NCBI RefSeq assembly: GCF_900112375.1
Contig: NZ_FOLS01000012.1
Coordinates: 115,761 to 179,760, forward strand
Reading direction: 5' to 3'
DNA length: 64,000 nt
From: Pseudomonas citronellolis
Lineage (GTDB): Bacteria; Pseudomonadota; Gammaproteobacteria; Pseudomonadales; Pseudomonadaceae
This document shows positions 63,393 through 64,000 of this stretch, piece by piece. The notes under the pieces are model-generated. The model was not told the DNA's origin. It was given only the letters and a program-made list of their open reading frames with translations, and ran no database searches. Each line of letters begins with the position of its first letter. Positions within the stretch are counted from its first letter, which is position 1. The position numbers were made by a program, and so were the translations under genes.

Positions 63393-64000
63393 GGCAGGGG
63401 CCTCTCGATTGACTGGGGCGCTTTATACAGTAGTAGCCGGGCCTGGGCGCAAGTTCACGTTGGGGGTGTTTGGCGGACGAGTGGAAGGGATTGGGGTGGG
63501 GGCTGTCCTGAGCGGCTTGTCAGTCAGGCGCCATCCTCCCCCCCCCGTCATTCCCGCGAACGCGGGAACCCAGAGACTTCTTGTTTGGGTGTGTTTGCGC
63601 CGCTTCGGCGTGCTCGGATGTTTTTTGTTTCGCCCCCTCGGGCGAGTCCCTTTTTGTCAAACGCCACAAAAGGAACCAAAAAGGCTTGCCCCAACATACG
63701 GGCCCGATAAAGCCGGGCTACCCTCACGAACTCCCCCGCCACGGAGGCCCGCCCCGAGGGTACGTCCCTGTAGCCCGCGGGGCTCTCGCGACATCCATGT
63801 CGCATGACCTCCTGAGCGGGGGTTTCGCTCGGCCTTCTGAAGGGGCGTTCCGGTGCGCGCGGATGTTTCTCTGGAAATCCCAAGAGCAAAAGCCAGAGCA
63901 GAGCTGCTTTTGCTTTTCGTAGGAGCGAGCTTGCTCGCGAACCCTGGGTTCCCGCGTTCGCGGGAATGACGGGGTGGGGTTAGGCGTCCCAGGATGACTC
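63393..64000. other. Gene-free right end rich in repeats
   Basis: No credible gene in 608 bp. Contains CATTCCCGCGAACGCGGGAA (about 63547-63573), a G/C-rich stretch with CCCTTTTTGTC...CAAAAAGG symmetry (about 63620-63700), AGCAAAAGC/GCTTTTGCT hairpin (63885-63914) followed by T4, REP (63919-63941) and TTCCCGCGTTCGCGGGAATG (about 63949-63970). Confidence 0.7.

Overview
The window is chromosomal DNA from a high-GC Pseudomonas of the aeruginosa/nitroreducens/citronellolis type; I cannot fix the species. The evidence is a set of gene blocks whose order I recognise from P. aeruginosa PAO1, many copies of a Pseudomonas REP palindrome (core GTAGGAGCGAGCTTGCTCGC), and proteins closely resembling SiaABCD, GbdR/Cbc, AruH/AruI and MifRS. 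PAO1 locus numbers are recalled, not searched. No rRNA, tRNA, insertion sequence or prophage was seen.

Layout. 1-1507: PiT phosphate transporter (3' end outside the window). 1728-4286: PAS-PAS-GAF-GGDEF-EAL c-di-GMP protein. 4556-8765: PA0068-PA0065-like block (yheV-like gene, prlC, gamma-carbonic anhydrase, HAD phosphatase), interrupted by a small type I-F CRISPR array (7573-7900) without cas genes. 8979-12733: siaABCD, the SiaC partner-switch that controls the diguanylate cyclase SiaD. 12734-13406: a tandemly duplicated composite repeat. 13407-20734: choline/glycine betaine catabolism (gbdR, sdaB, two tandem choline-type binding proteins, cbcW, cbcV). 20934-26675: an alpha/beta hydrolase, then a LuxR regulator, class III aminotransferase, polyamine-type binding protein and divergent TetR regulator, probably an amine catabolic unit.

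26792-42177 is the arginine transaminase (ATA) locus: response regulator aruR, a periplasmic binding protein, hybrid kinase aruS, amino acid permease, enoyl-CoA hydratase, acyl-CoA dehydrogenase, NDP-forming acyl-CoA synthetase, 2-ketoarginine decarboxylase aruI, arginine:pyruvate transaminase aruH, an aldehyde dehydrogenase placed directly behind aruH, and a quinone oxidoreductase. Arginine would be transaminated to 2-ketoarginine, decarboxylated to 4-guanidinobutyraldehyde and oxidised to 4-guanidinobutyrate. The permease is preceded by an overlapping 20-codon ORF with seven arginine codons, whose Arg codons can pair with the permease Shine-Dalgarno. This is the most interesting regulatory observation in the window.

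42582-44361: LysR regulator, a small exported protein, and an unexplained structured stretch ending in a strong terminator (possible small RNA). 44362-52676: PA5506-PA5512-like block (RpiR regulator, cysteine hydrolase, glutamine-synthetase-like ligase, N-formylglutamate amidohydrolase-like enzyme, permease, mifR, mifS). 52780-62886: alpha/beta hydrolase, DUF3301 protein, pdxY, YbaL/Kef-type antiporter, acyl-CoA thioesterase, SDR, a second glutamine-synthetase-like (PauA-type) ligase, a class III aminotransferase, and a divergent GntR regulator with two identical operator palindromes; then a YgdI-type lipoprotein and an SMI1/KNR4 protein. 63393-64000 holds repeats only.
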